Assembly (NCBI GenBank): GCA_017461825.1
Contig: JAFTXB010000246.1
Location: 1 to 6,495 of the forward strand
DNA from: Clostridia bacterium
GTDB taxonomy: Bacteria; Bacillota; Clostridia; Oscillospirales; CAG-272
DNA length: 6,495 nt
Reading direction: 5' to 3'
The notes below the pieces were generated by a model. The model did no database searches. It was not told the DNA's origin and worked only from the letters and a program-made list of their open reading frames with translations. Positions within the stretch are counted from its first letter, which is position 1. Every line of letters starts with the position of its first letter. Below are positions 1 through 5,180 of the stretch, piece by piece. The position numbers and the translations under genes were made by a program.

Positions 1-28
1 AAATAAAAAAATAAAAATAAAACATTCC

Positions 29-50
29 AGAAAGGAACAAAAACTATGAA
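29..50 (+). repeat. Direct repeat, copy 1: initiation region of first secreted protein
   Basis: These 22 bases, from AGAAAGGAAC through the start codon at 46 into codon 2, recur without change at 597-618 in front of the second secreted-protein gene. They contain the AGAAAGGAA ribosome binding site. Identity is seen directly. The likely reason is that the two genes arose by duplication and the initiation region has been kept (by selection or recombination) while the coding parts diverged. The A-rich stretch at 1-28 may be the end of an unseen promoter or leader region. Confidence 0.85.
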
Positions 51-576
51 GAAACTTATCACCATCCTCCTCGCCGTCGCTATGATGGCAACCCTGTCCG
101 TTACCGCTTTTGCGGCAGAATCCGAGCTGAATAACGACAAGAAAACCGAGACCATTGACGTCAAGGCAAAGTACACAAGCGGCGTAACCGACGCAGGCAC
201 CATTTACAGCGTGGATCTGTCCTGGGAGTCTATGGAGTTCACCTACAGCGCATCCGGTAAGAACACCTGGAACCCCGACACCCACAAGTATGAAGTTGTT
301 GACGAAGGCGGCGCTTGGAACCACTCCACCAGCACCATTACCGTGACCAACCACTCCAATGCAGTGGTTACCGCAAAGTTTACCTTTGCTCCCGTTGCGG
401 GCGGCACTGTGACCGGCAGCTTCAACAACACAACCGTTGAGCTTCCTTCCGCAGAAAATAAGGCAACCGACGCTGCAGAGCTGACCGGCACCTCCACCTT
501 CACCATCGGCGGCAGCGTGGATTCCGCTCAGACCGAGTTTGCTAAGGTCGGTACCATCACCGTCACCATTGAGTAA
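46..576 (+). CDS. Small secreted protein, paralogue A (family not recognised)
   Basis: A 176-residue exported protein. Residues 1-24 form a classic signal peptide: MKK, a hydrophobic core (LITILLAVAMMATL), then TAFAAE with cleavage expected after AFA or AFAA. The mature part is rich in Thr, Val and Asn, has no Cys, and reads like a beta-sandwich. It lacks an LPXTG-like signal, a second membrane segment or a WxL motif, so it is probably released or held by non-covalent contacts. Landmarks shared with the neighbouring paralogue are SMEFTY (62-67), WNPDTHKY (75-82), VTNHSNA (100-106) and a C-terminal GTITVTI strand (169-175). The start at 46 is fixed by AGAAAGGAA nine bases upstream and by the signal peptide. 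Only 37 bases without a terminator separate it from the next gene, so the two are likely co-transcribed. The role is unknown; the downstream wall-anchored protein suggests a surface structure or adhesin system. Confidence 0.85.
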   Translation: MKKLITILLAVAMMATLSVTAFAAESELNNDKKTETIDVKAKYTSGVTDAGTIYSVDLSWESMEFTYSASGKNTWNPDTHKYEVVDEGGAWNHSTSTITVTNHSNAVVTAKFTFAPVAGGTVTGSFNNTTVELPSAENKATDAAELTGTSTFTIGGSVDSAQTEFAKVGTITVTIE

Positions 577-596
577 GTTGATTTCAAAACCATTAT

Positions 597-618
597 AGAA
601 AGGAACAAAAACTATGAA
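597..618 (+). repeat. Direct repeat, copy 2: initiation region of second secreted protein
   Basis: Second copy of the 22-base segment at 29-50, carrying the ribosome binding site and the ATG at 614. The segments further upstream of the two copies differ, so the identity is confined to the translation-initiation region. Confidence 0.85.
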
Positions 619-1150
619 AAAGATTTTTGCTGTTCTTCTTGCGGCTCTTATGCTCATGAGCCTGTCCGTAACCGCTTTCGCAGCGGAGCTTCCTGCAAAT
701 GCTACCGACGATCCTAAGTCTAAGGAAGTTACCGCAGAATATGTTGGCCCTACCTCCGGTGGTGTTGTTTACAAGGTCGATATCGAATGGGGTTCTATGG
801 AGTTTACATACACCGCTGCTTCTAATGGCAATTGGGATCCCGATAACCACACCTACACCGGTGCTACCGAGGCTAAGTGGACTTTCGATGAAGGTGCAAA
901 TAAGATTAATGTAACCAACCACTCTAACGCAGCAGTTACCGTTTCCATTGCTGTTGCCGATGTCGAGAATGACGGCGTTACCGTTTCCTGCGATGATGTG
1001 CTTTCTCTTGCTACCGCAGATAATGGTAAAGACGGTGCGGCGGGTACTGCTACCACGGCTACTGCAACTGTGGCTGTTACCGGTACTCTTGCTGAGAGTA
1101 CTCAGAGTGTTAAGATCGGTACTATTACCCTTACTCTTAACGAAGGCTGA
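614..1150 (+). CDS. Small secreted protein, paralogue B (family not recognised)
   Basis: A 178-residue exported protein and clear paralogue of the gene at 46-576. The signal peptide is residues 1-24 (MKKIFAVLLAALMLMSLSVTAFAAE region). It keeps the landmarks SMEFTY (61-66), WDPDNHTY (74-81), VTNHSNA (100-106, same position as in paralogue A) and GTITLTL (169-175). The stretch between the VTNHSNA and GTIT motifs has diverged strongly and is low in complexity, with runs of Thr, Ala and Val. One Cys (126) is present. Synonymous codon choice looks different from paralogue A, with more GCT/GTT/TCT-type third positions, so the pair is diverged at DNA level except for the initiation region and part of the signal peptide. 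It has no cell-wall sorting signal. It is followed by a strong GC-rich hairpin. Function is unknown; a structural surface role is inference. Confidence 0.85.
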   Translation: MKKIFAVLLAALMLMSLSVTAFAAELPANATDDPKSKEVTAEYVGPTSGGVVYKVDIEWGSMEFTYTAASNGNWDPDNHTYTGATEAKWTFDEGANKINVTNHSNAAVTVSIAVADVENDGVTVSCDDVLSLATADNGKDGAAGTATTATATVAVTGTLAESTQSVKIGTITLTLNEG

Positions 1151-1159
1151 TCCTTATAT

Positions 1160-1203
1160 GTCAAGGCGGGGTAAATCCTGCCCCGCCTTGACCTCTGATT
1201 TTT
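1160..1203 (+). terminator. GC-rich hairpin after the secreted-protein pair, probable (partial) terminator
   Basis: A perfect 12-bp stem (GTCAAGGCGGGG at 1160-1171 with CCCCGCCTTGAC at 1181-1192) and a 9-base loop. The only T run (1199-1203) begins six bases after the stem, so termination may be incomplete. It could also act as a 3'-end stabiliser that keeps the two upstream mRNAs more abundant than the downstream genes. Confidence 0.65.
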
Positions 1204-1257
1204 GCTCACAAACTCGGTTTGCGGTCAAAAATGAGAGTTTCCAAAGGAGGTCTCGTG

Positions 1258-1764
1258 ATGAAGAAAACACAAAAAAAGAATAAATATCTGCCCCTGTATG
1301 CGGCGGTTGCAATATGCCTTGTTTCGGTGGTATCGCTGATCGTGGTACTGTGCTTACCGGAAAAATCCGTAACGGGAGAGTTCGTTCCGCCGTCCTTTGA
1401 CAGTTCCGCCGTTGCAGGCGCGCCCGATGTTCCCGATGATCTCGGCTACAGTGAGCTGTACCGCGAGGGAATGAATTTCACCGCCTGGGTCTGCGGCAAC
1501 GTGACGATGGATGGGAATACGGCAACGGTTTATCTCACCAACCCCGAAGATAACGACGTGTGGATGAAGCTCCGCATTTTGGATGCCGAGGGCAATATCC
1601 TCGGTGAAACGGGGCTGATAAAGCCCGGTGAGTATGTGAAATCGGTAGAATTGACAAAGACGCTTGCCGTTGGCACGACCATAAAAATGAAGATCATGAC
1701 CTATGAACCCGACACCTATTACAGCGCCGGCGCTGTTTCAATGAACACCACGATAGGAGGATAA
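1258..1764 (+). CDS. Membrane-anchored exported protein (family not recognised)
   Basis: A 168-residue protein. I choose the ATG at 1258 because AAAGGAGG lies at 1243-1250, seven bases upstream, and because it gives a natural N-terminus (MKKTQKKNK). An in-frame TTG at 1219 would translate the ribosome binding site. Residues 11-33 form one hydrophobic segment preceded by five Lys, so it should be an N-terminal anchor with the rest outside (an uncleaved signal anchor). The exterior part has a Pro/Ala/Asp-rich linker (40-62) and then a compact beta-rich domain. This contains LTNPEDNDVWMKLRI (93-107), DAEGNILGETGLIKPGEYV (109-127) and a C-terminal YEPDTYYSAGAVSMNTTI. It is two bases from the next gene, whose ribosome binding site lies inside its last codons, so the two are translationally linked. 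The role is unknown; partnership with the neighbouring secreted and sorted proteins is inferred from context. Confidence 0.82.
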   Translation: MKKTQKKNKYLPLYAAVAICLVSVVSLIVVLCLPEKSVTGEFVPPSFDSSAVAGAPDVPDDLGYSELYREGMNFTAWVCGNVTMDGNTATVYLTNPEDNDVWMKLRILDAEGNILGETGLIKPGEYVKSVELTKTLAVGTTIKMKIMTYEPDTYYSAGAVSMNTTIGG

Positions 1765-1766
1765 GG

Positions 1767-2432
1767 ATGAAGCGAATAATTGTATTTCTTTTGGTACTGC
1801 TCTTGGCATTGCCGACCAGTCTGACCGCATTTGCGGCAGAAGATCAGACAACCATAGATGTGTACGCCAAGTGCGAATATACAGTGGACGGCTCACATCA
1901 TGCTCCCATCGAGGACGGAAAGGCTGACGTTACCACCGATGACGGCACCACCGTAAGCGTTACAGACGCTCCGGAAGGCTCTTTGACCTTGATGGTGGTT
2001 CCCGTACCCGAAACGGAAAAAGAGGCGTGGAAATGGATCGAGGACAGCTTAAAGGGCAAAGCCGATCCGGTACACACCTTTGATATTCACTTTTTGGATC
2101 AGGACGGTAACCGCATCGACGCAGACGGCGCAGTGGTGACCATCAACTGTCCGCATTGTAATGGAATCCCCGTTGTGTGTTCTCTGAAAACAGATGGAAC
2201 GGTTCAAATTCTGAACCGAACTGACGCATCCGGCACCGACGTGATGTTCACCACCGATGGTAGCGCTTATTATGTGATGGCTGAAAAGCTGCCGACTTCG
2301 GTCACCGATCCTGACAGCCCACAAACAGGCGATAACAGCAACCTATGGCTGTGGTGGCTCCTGCTGATTATCAGCGCAATGGGCATCACCGCAATCTGCA
2401 TCGAGCAGAAGAAGCACAGAGCAATCAAATAA
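1767..2432 (+). CDS. Cell-wall-anchored surface protein with SPQTG sortase signal
   Basis: A 221-residue protein with both ends diagnostic. The N-terminus is a signal peptide (1-24, MKRIIVFLLVLLLALPTSLTAFAAE region). The C-terminus is a cell-wall sorting signal: SPQTGD (184-189), a Trp/Leu-rich membrane segment (193-211) and a basic tail (EQKKHRAIK). (S/N/P)PxTG variants are typical substrates of class B-like sortases in Clostridia; no sortase gene lies in this window, so the enzyme must be elsewhere. The mature region contains DGTTVSV, an acidic/Trp segment (84-92) and a CPHC motif (128-131) plus Cys 36 and 138, which could form disulfides or bind metal. ATG 1767 is preceded by AGGAGG (1755-1760). 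It ends the surface operon and is followed by a hairpin. It may anchor the secreted paralogues to peptidoglycan (inference). No specific family recognised. Confidence 0.87.
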   Translation: MKRIIVFLLVLLLALPTSLTAFAAEDQTTIDVYAKCEYTVDGSHHAPIEDGKADVTTDDGTTVSVTDAPEGSLTLMVVPVPETEKEAWKWIEDSLKGKADPVHTFDIHFLDQDGNRIDADGAVVTINCPHCNGIPVVCSLKTDGTVQILNRTDASGTDVMFTTDGSAYYVMAEKLPTSVTDPDSPQTGDNSNLWLWWLLLIISAMGITAICIEQKKHRAIK

Positions 2433-2446
2433 TCCACCCAAAGAAT

Positions 2447-2484
2447 AAACGGGCGGTGACGGTTAAAGCCGCCATCGCCCGTTT
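2447..2484 (+). terminator. Hairpin between surface operon and WYL regulator
   Basis: The outer stem pairs AAACGGGCG (2447-2455) with CGCCCGTTT (2476-2484). It continues inward with wobble and mismatched pairs to a small A/T loop near 2463-2467. Only three T's end the stem and no long T run follows. It may be an inefficient terminator, allowing read-through into the regulator that starts 30 bases on; I see no good separate promoter for that gene. Confidence 0.6.
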
Positions 2485-2513
2485 GCGACTTGAAGAGAAG
2501 AGGAATCTTTGAT

Positions 2514-3479
2514 ATGGCAGACAAAAACAGACCGTTACACATACTGAAATATCTGTGGGATCACACCGACGAGGAACATCCTGCGATCATAACAGACATT
2601 CTTGCGCATCTCGAAGAATGCGGCATCCACACCAACCGAAAGACGGTTGCCTCGGATCTTGCAGATCTCCAGGACAGCGGATTCGACGTTGTCTGCAACA
2701 AGAGTCGACAGAACCAATACTTCATCGGTAGCAGATCGCTTGAACTTGCCGAGCTGAAAATGATCGTGGATGCGATCCAAGCGGCAAAATTTATCTCTGA
2801 AAGTAAAAGTTTAACTCTAATCGAAAAGGTCTCTTCCTTGGCGAGTCCGCATCAGGCAGAGCAGCTCAAGCGACGTCTGTATGTTGAAGGTAAAGCCAAG
2901 ACAACCAATGAAACGGTCAACTATACGGTTGATCTGCTGCAGTCTGCCATCCAATCGCAAAAGGCGGTCGAGTTCCAATACATAGAGTACACACCGAGGA
3001 AAGAAAAGGTTTTGAAGTACGATGGATACACTTATCGCTTCTCTCCGTATGACCTCGTGTGGAATAATGACAGCTACTATGTTTTTGGTTGGATAGAAAA
3101 GTATAAGAAGGTTATCAAGTTCCGTGTGGACAGAATGCATCGCCCGAAGTTCTCGGAGGACGAGTATCACCCAAGACCGAACGATTATAACATTCAAGAA
3201 TACTGCGAACAGGTCTTTATGATGTACGACGGAACACGGAGCATCGTGAAGCTGAAATGCGCTAACAGCCTCATGAAGACGATTGTAGACCGTTTCGGCG
3301 AAGACGTGGAAACACACCTGCTCGACGATAAAACCTTTATGGTGACCGCAGAAATCGCTGTTGGCCCTCCGTTCTTTTCGTGGGTGTTCAACTACTGCGG
3401 AAAGATACAGATCATCGAGCCGCAAAGTGTGAAAGAAGAGTATTTGAACCGGGTAAAGGAAGCATACAACAACATCTGA
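2514..3479 (+). CDS. WYL-domain transcriptional regulator with N-terminal winged helix
   Basis: A 321-residue regulator. Residues about 6-60 form a winged helix-turn-helix of the DeoR-like kind (ILKYLWDHTDEEHP...TNRKTVASDLADLQDSGFDV). About 135-215 is a WYL domain: its core, usually PxxL...WYLxG, reads SPYDLVWNNDSYYVFGW (177-193), followed by the conserved FRVDRM (203-208). About 240-317 matches the C-terminal WCX extension, ending in FFSWVFNYCGKIQIIEP. WYL proteins are ligand- or nucleic-acid-sensing regulators, often linked to DNA damage, phage defence or metabolism; the signal sensed here cannot be read from sequence. The ATG at 2514 follows AAGAGGA (2498-2504). A TTG at 2490 would add eight residues but has no good binding site. 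It may regulate the surface operon just upstream (inference from adjacency). A perfect terminator follows within two bases. Confidence 0.92.
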   Translation: MADKNRPLHILKYLWDHTDEEHPAIITDILAHLEECGIHTNRKTVASDLADLQDSGFDVVCNKSRQNQYFIGSRSLELAELKMIVDAIQAAKFISESKSLTLIEKVSSLASPHQAEQLKRRLYVEGKAKTTNETVNYTVDLLQSAIQSQKAVEFQYIEYTPRKEKVLKYDGYTYRFSPYDLVWNNDSYYVFGWIEKYKKVIKFRVDRMHRPKFSEDEYHPRPNDYNIQEYCEQVFMMYDGTRSIVKLKCANSLMKTIVDRFGEDVETHLLDDKTFMVTAEIAVGPPFFSWVFNYCGKIQIIEPQSVKEEYLNRVKEAYNNI

Positions 3480-3481
3480 TG

Positions 3482-3514
3482 AAAAAGGTGGGCGCAAATA
3501 CGCCCACCTTTTTT
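3482..3514 (+). terminator. Intrinsic terminator of the WYL regulator
   Basis: A 13-bp perfect stem (AAAAAGGTGGGCG at 3482-3494 with its complement at 3501-3513), a 6-base loop and a 3' T run (3509-3514). Because the 5' arm begins with A's, it may also work for leftward transcription. Confidence 0.95.
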
Positions 3515-3532
3515 CGACTTTCCAAAAACCTC

Positions 3533-3561
3533 TTGCGCTCGAACGATTGTTTGTGTATAAT
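3533..3561 (+). promoter_or_regulatory. Sigma-A-type promoter of the repressor-peptidase operon
   Basis: -35 TTGCGC (3533-3538, four of six consensus), a 17-base spacer and a perfect -10 TATAAT (3556-3561). The expected start is near 3568, just before the operator at 3571. This is the only good promoter between the WYL terminator and the XRE gene. Confidence 0.8.
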
Positions 3562-3570
3562 AAGGTTACA

Positions 3571-3592
3571 GTGTTCAGTAAACACTGAACGC
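3571..3592 (+). promoter_or_regulatory. Operator O1 (imperfect palindrome, likely repressor site)
   Basis: A 22-base palindrome built as 10+2+10, left arm GTGTTCAGTA and right arm CACTGAACGC, with eight of ten positions symmetric. It starts nine bases after the -10 box, so a bound protein would block the polymerase. It is nearly the same as the perfect palindrome at 4647-4668 on the other side of the operon. Autoregulation by the XRE protein encoded 22 bases downstream is inferred. Confidence 0.8.
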
Positions 3593-3613
3593 GAATGAGA
3601 AAGGGGTGTTTCC

Positions 3614-4009
3614 GTGAAGATCAATCACACTTTTGGAACATTCATAAAAGAAAAAAGAAAAGAGAGATGTGTCTCTCTGCGAAAATTTGCTGAACAAGTT
3701 GGAATATCTCCGGTGTATCTTTCTAACCTTGAAAACGACCGTATGCCCGCCCCGAAAGACGATGTCGTTTCAAGCATAGCAAGACAGCTCCTTCTAAATG
3801 AAGCAGATACCGCGATGCTTTACGACCTTGCGGCGAAAGCTAAAAACAGCACCGTGGTGTCACAGGATCTGCCGGATTACATAATGGAAAGAGACATTGT
3901 CCGAATCGCACTCAGAACAGCGAAGGACGTGGACGCAACGGATGAGGAATGGCAAGAGTTTATAGCCAGCCTCGAAGCGCGTAGGAGGAAAAAACAGGAG
4001 GGCGAATAA
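3614..4009 (+). CDS. XRE-family repressor, ImmR-like
   Basis: A 131-residue DNA-binding protein. Residues about 7-65 are a Cro/C1-type helix-turn-helix (FGTFIKEKRKERCVSLRKFAEQVGISPVYLSNLENDR), with the recognition helix near 32-43. The C-terminal half (80-125: DLPDYIMERDIVRIALRTAKD...EEWQEFIASL) is typical of repressors paired with an ImmA/IrrE peptidase on mobile elements and likely serves dimerisation or cleavage. Translation begins at GTG 3614, supported by AAGGGGTG (3601-3608); no ATG in frame fits better. It overlaps the peptidase gene by one base (TAATG). The operator directly upstream and its second copy beyond the peptidase are the probable targets. By analogy with ICEBs1 ImmR it should both repress the downstream element genes and tune its own promoter. 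Function in this window is inference from family and context. Confidence 0.9.
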   Translation: MKINHTFGTFIKEKRKERCVSLRKFAEQVGISPVYLSNLENDRMPAPKDDVVSSIARQLLLNEADTAMLYDLAAKAKNSTVVSQDLPDYIMERDIVRIALRTAKDVDATDEEWQEFIASLEARRRKKQEGE

Positions 4010-4617
4010 TGAGCGAAATCAAATACTTGCGACCGGAACTCCTCGAAGCAATCGCAAGGAACACTTTGAAAAAATATGACGAGAGTCTTGTCAGCGGTTA
4101 TGATGCCAAGGAGGTTCCCATCGAGGAAATTATCGAAAGCATGGGACTCTCATTGGAATATCAGTACATCCGCAATAATGGACGCATCCTGGGCGAAACC
4201 GTCTTTGATGATGCCTATGTCCCAATCTACAATATGGATGAACACCGCTATGAGCTTATTTTTGTTGAGCGTGGTACCATTATTCTTGATGCGAGCCTTC
4301 TGCGGTGCAGAACACGCGGAAGACATCGCTTCACAGCAGCCCACGAGCTTGCACACTGGCTTATTCATCAAGAATTGTATTCGGGTACCGGTGATGCGGC
4401 AGCAATGCTTAAAAGCCTCAGAAAAAGCTCAGAGGCCGATAGGAGAATAGAGCTTCAAGCAGATATGCTTGCAAGTGCTTTGCTTCTTCCTATCAGCCAA
4501 GTCAAAAAAGCGTTTTATCGGACTTCGGGCGAAGACCGAGTATCACAGTTGGCAACTCGGTTTGGTGTTTCAAAACAAGCGATGGAAATCAGACTGCGCA
4601 ACCACCATCTGATATAA
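4009..4617 (+). CDS. ImmA/IrrE-family zinc metallopeptidase (anti-repressor)
   Basis: A 202-residue protein with the family's active site: AHELAH (111-116) gives the HExxH motif with His112, Glu113 and His116. Glu148, in IELQADMLASALLLP, is the expected third zinc ligand, and the ExxAD...LLLP segment is characteristic of ImmA/IrrE peptidases. The C-terminus (VSQLATRFGVSKQAMEIRLRNHHLI) resembles a short helix-turn-helix that is common in the family and may contact the repressor. All catalytic residues are present and length is ordinary. The start ATG overlaps the repressor stop, with AGGAGGG upstream (3997-4003), so the two are translationally coupled. In ICEBs1 and relatives such a peptidase cleaves its partner repressor after DNA damage or quorum signals and so induces the element. 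That role is likely here, but the triggering signal is unseen. A terminator overlaps the stop codon. Confidence 0.92.
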   Translation: MSEIKYLRPELLEAIARNTLKKYDESLVSGYDAKEVPIEEIIESMGLSLEYQYIRNNGRILGETVFDDAYVPIYNMDEHRYELIFVERGTIILDASLLRCRTRGRHRFTAAHELAHWLIHQELYSGTGDAAAMLKSLRKSSEADRRIELQADMLASALLLPISQVKKAFYRTSGEDRVSQLATRFGVSKQAMEIRLRNHHLI

Positions 4618-4639
4618 AGCCGATAAAACGGCTTTTTTT
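4616..4639 (+). terminator. Intrinsic terminator of the repressor-peptidase operon
   Basis: Stem AAAGCCG (4616-4622) with CGGCTTT (4629-4635), a 6-base A-rich loop and a T run to 4639. It overlaps the last two bases of the peptidase stop codon. Confidence 0.9.
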
Positions 4640-4646
4640 ACCCATA

Positions 4647-4668
4647 GTGTTCAGTATTTACTGAACAC
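4647..4668. promoter_or_regulatory. Operator O2 (perfect palindrome)
   Basis: A perfect 10+2+10 palindrome with arms GTGTTCAGTA and TACTGAACAC and TT at the centre. It shares the half-site GTGTTCAGT/ACTGAAC with O1 at 3571-3592. It sits eight bases past the terminator and 16 bases downstream (in the leftward sense) of a minus-strand extended -10. A binding site for the XRE repressor is the most economical explanation. Confidence 0.85.
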
Positions 4669-4684
4669 AAACGAGGCCCGTCTC

Positions 4685-4693
4685 ATTATACCA
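4685..4693 (-). promoter_or_regulatory. Possible leftward promoter (extended -10)
   Basis: On the minus strand this reads TGGTATAAT, a perfect extended -10. A TTGACA is present further upstream (complement of 4712-4717), but the gap of 21 bases is too long, so the extended -10 would have to carry recognition. Transcription would start near 4678, run into O2 and continue antisense to the peptidase gene. I see no leftward gene, so this may be an antisense RNA promoter or chance. Confidence 0.4.
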
Positions 4694-4756
4694 CTGACTT
4701 CAAGAAAATTTTGTCAATAACGGTACATAATATTACAAAATTCTGCGTGGGTCTTT

Positions 4757-4765
4757 TGGTATAAT
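4757..4765 (+). promoter_or_regulatory. Rightward promoter (extended -10) for the zinc-ribbon transcript
   Basis: TGGTATAAT, a perfect extended -10, with no convincing -35 at normal spacing. Expected start near 4772, about 135 bases before the zinc-ribbon gene. It mirrors the leftward TGGTATAAT at 4685-4693, so the two form a divergent pair. Confidence 0.65.
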
Positions 4766-4766
4766 A

Positions 4767-4787
4767 GTGTCGAGGAAATGACTGAAC
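4767..4787 (+). promoter_or_regulatory. Degenerate third operator O3 over the rightward start site
   Basis: GTGT (4767-4770) and an exact right half-site ACTGAAC (4781-4787) with spacing one base longer than in O1 and O2; the rest of the left arm is poorly kept. It starts one base after the -10. A 7-base half-site could occur about once by chance in a window this size, so the support comes mainly from its position. Confidence 0.4.
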
Positions 4788-4799
4788 CGTAAGATAACA

Positions 4800-4902
4800 A
4801 TCACTTCCTATCAGAAAAGATCACTTTCATTTATCAAAACAGGAAGGAGTTTATCAATAAGGGTCGAGATTATTTCTCAAATTCAAATTAAAGGAAGTGA
4901 TC
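4800..4902 (+). promoter_or_regulatory. Leader with ribosome-binding-site sequestering pairings (zinc-ribbon gene)
   Basis: The ribosome binding site AGGAAGTGAT (4892-4901) is the exact complement of ATCACTTCCT (4800-4809). It can alternatively pair with GATCACTTTC (4819-4828) through 4893-4902, with one G-T wobble. CTTCCT (4804-4809) can also pair with a decoy AGGAAG at 4841-4846, which would free the true site. The pairings are seen; a switch mechanism is inference. The decoy SD-like AGGAAGGAG (4841-4849) has no start codon at a usable distance. Confidence 0.5.
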
Positions 4903-4905
4903 GGT

Positions 4906-5124
4906 ATGATTTTTATTCAGCAGGTGTATGAGGATGTTGACATGAAAAGCGATTGTGTCAGATGTCCTTCTTGCAAACGTGGTAGGCTCTGCGATAAGCC
5001 TATGGGAGACATAGCAACGGTGATCGCGCTAAAGACCGATCACCAAGAGAAGACAGGTAGTAAGATTATACTGAAATGTCCCAAATGCTCCCAAAAGTTC
5101 CTCATTCACTTTTCAAAAGAGTGA
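4906..5124 (+). CDS. Small zinc-ribbon protein
   Basis: A 72-residue protein with two Cys clusters: CVRCPSC (17-23) plus Cys29, and CPKC (58-61). These can form a four-Cys zinc ribbon; the C-terminal half (KIILKCPKCSQKFLIHF) resembles the small 'cysteine-rich KTR' proteins found on Firmicutes conjugative elements, though the middle is longer here. The start is ATG 4906, with AAGGAAG (4891-4897) upstream. A GTG at 4897 lies inside the binding site, and ATG 4942 (MKSDCVRC) is a possible shorter start without a good site. It is the first gene after the switch region and the likely first product of the rightward promoter. It may bind nucleic acid or a protein partner; no catalytic motif is visible. 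Confidence 0.75.
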   Translation: MIFIQQVYEDVDMKSDCVRCPSCKRGRLCDKPMGDIATVIALKTDHQEKTGSKIILKCPKCSQKFLIHFSKE

Positions 5125-5180
5125 GTCAATATAATTGAATAGCTATTATTAACTATTAATTCGTTTCGTACATAGCATTC

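Noticed and set aside
948..1283. Plus-strand open frame of 111 codons in another frame of the second secreted gene
   Set aside because: Leu/Val/Arg-rich shadow translation that crosses the hairpin at 1160-1192 and the start of the next gene; no binding site or recognisable motif.
2817..3497. Minus-strand open frame of 226 codons
   Set aside because: It is fully antisense to the WYL regulator, whose domains are clear. It has no signal for export, domain or ribosome binding site.
3380..3598. Short open frame spanning the WYL terminator
   Set aside because: It runs through a perfect intrinsic terminator and a promoter and operator; its N-terminal part is a shadow of the WYL gene.
4076..4450. 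Open frame of 124 codons inside the peptidase gene
   Set aside because: Out-of-frame shadow of the HExxH gene. The real frame has catalytic residues, start and coupling to the repressor.
4778..4792. Four-codon frame ATG ACT GAA CCG TAA just after the rightward promoter
   Set aside because: The GAGG preceding it is only two bases from the ATG, too close for initiation, and the bases are better explained as part of the putative operator half-site.
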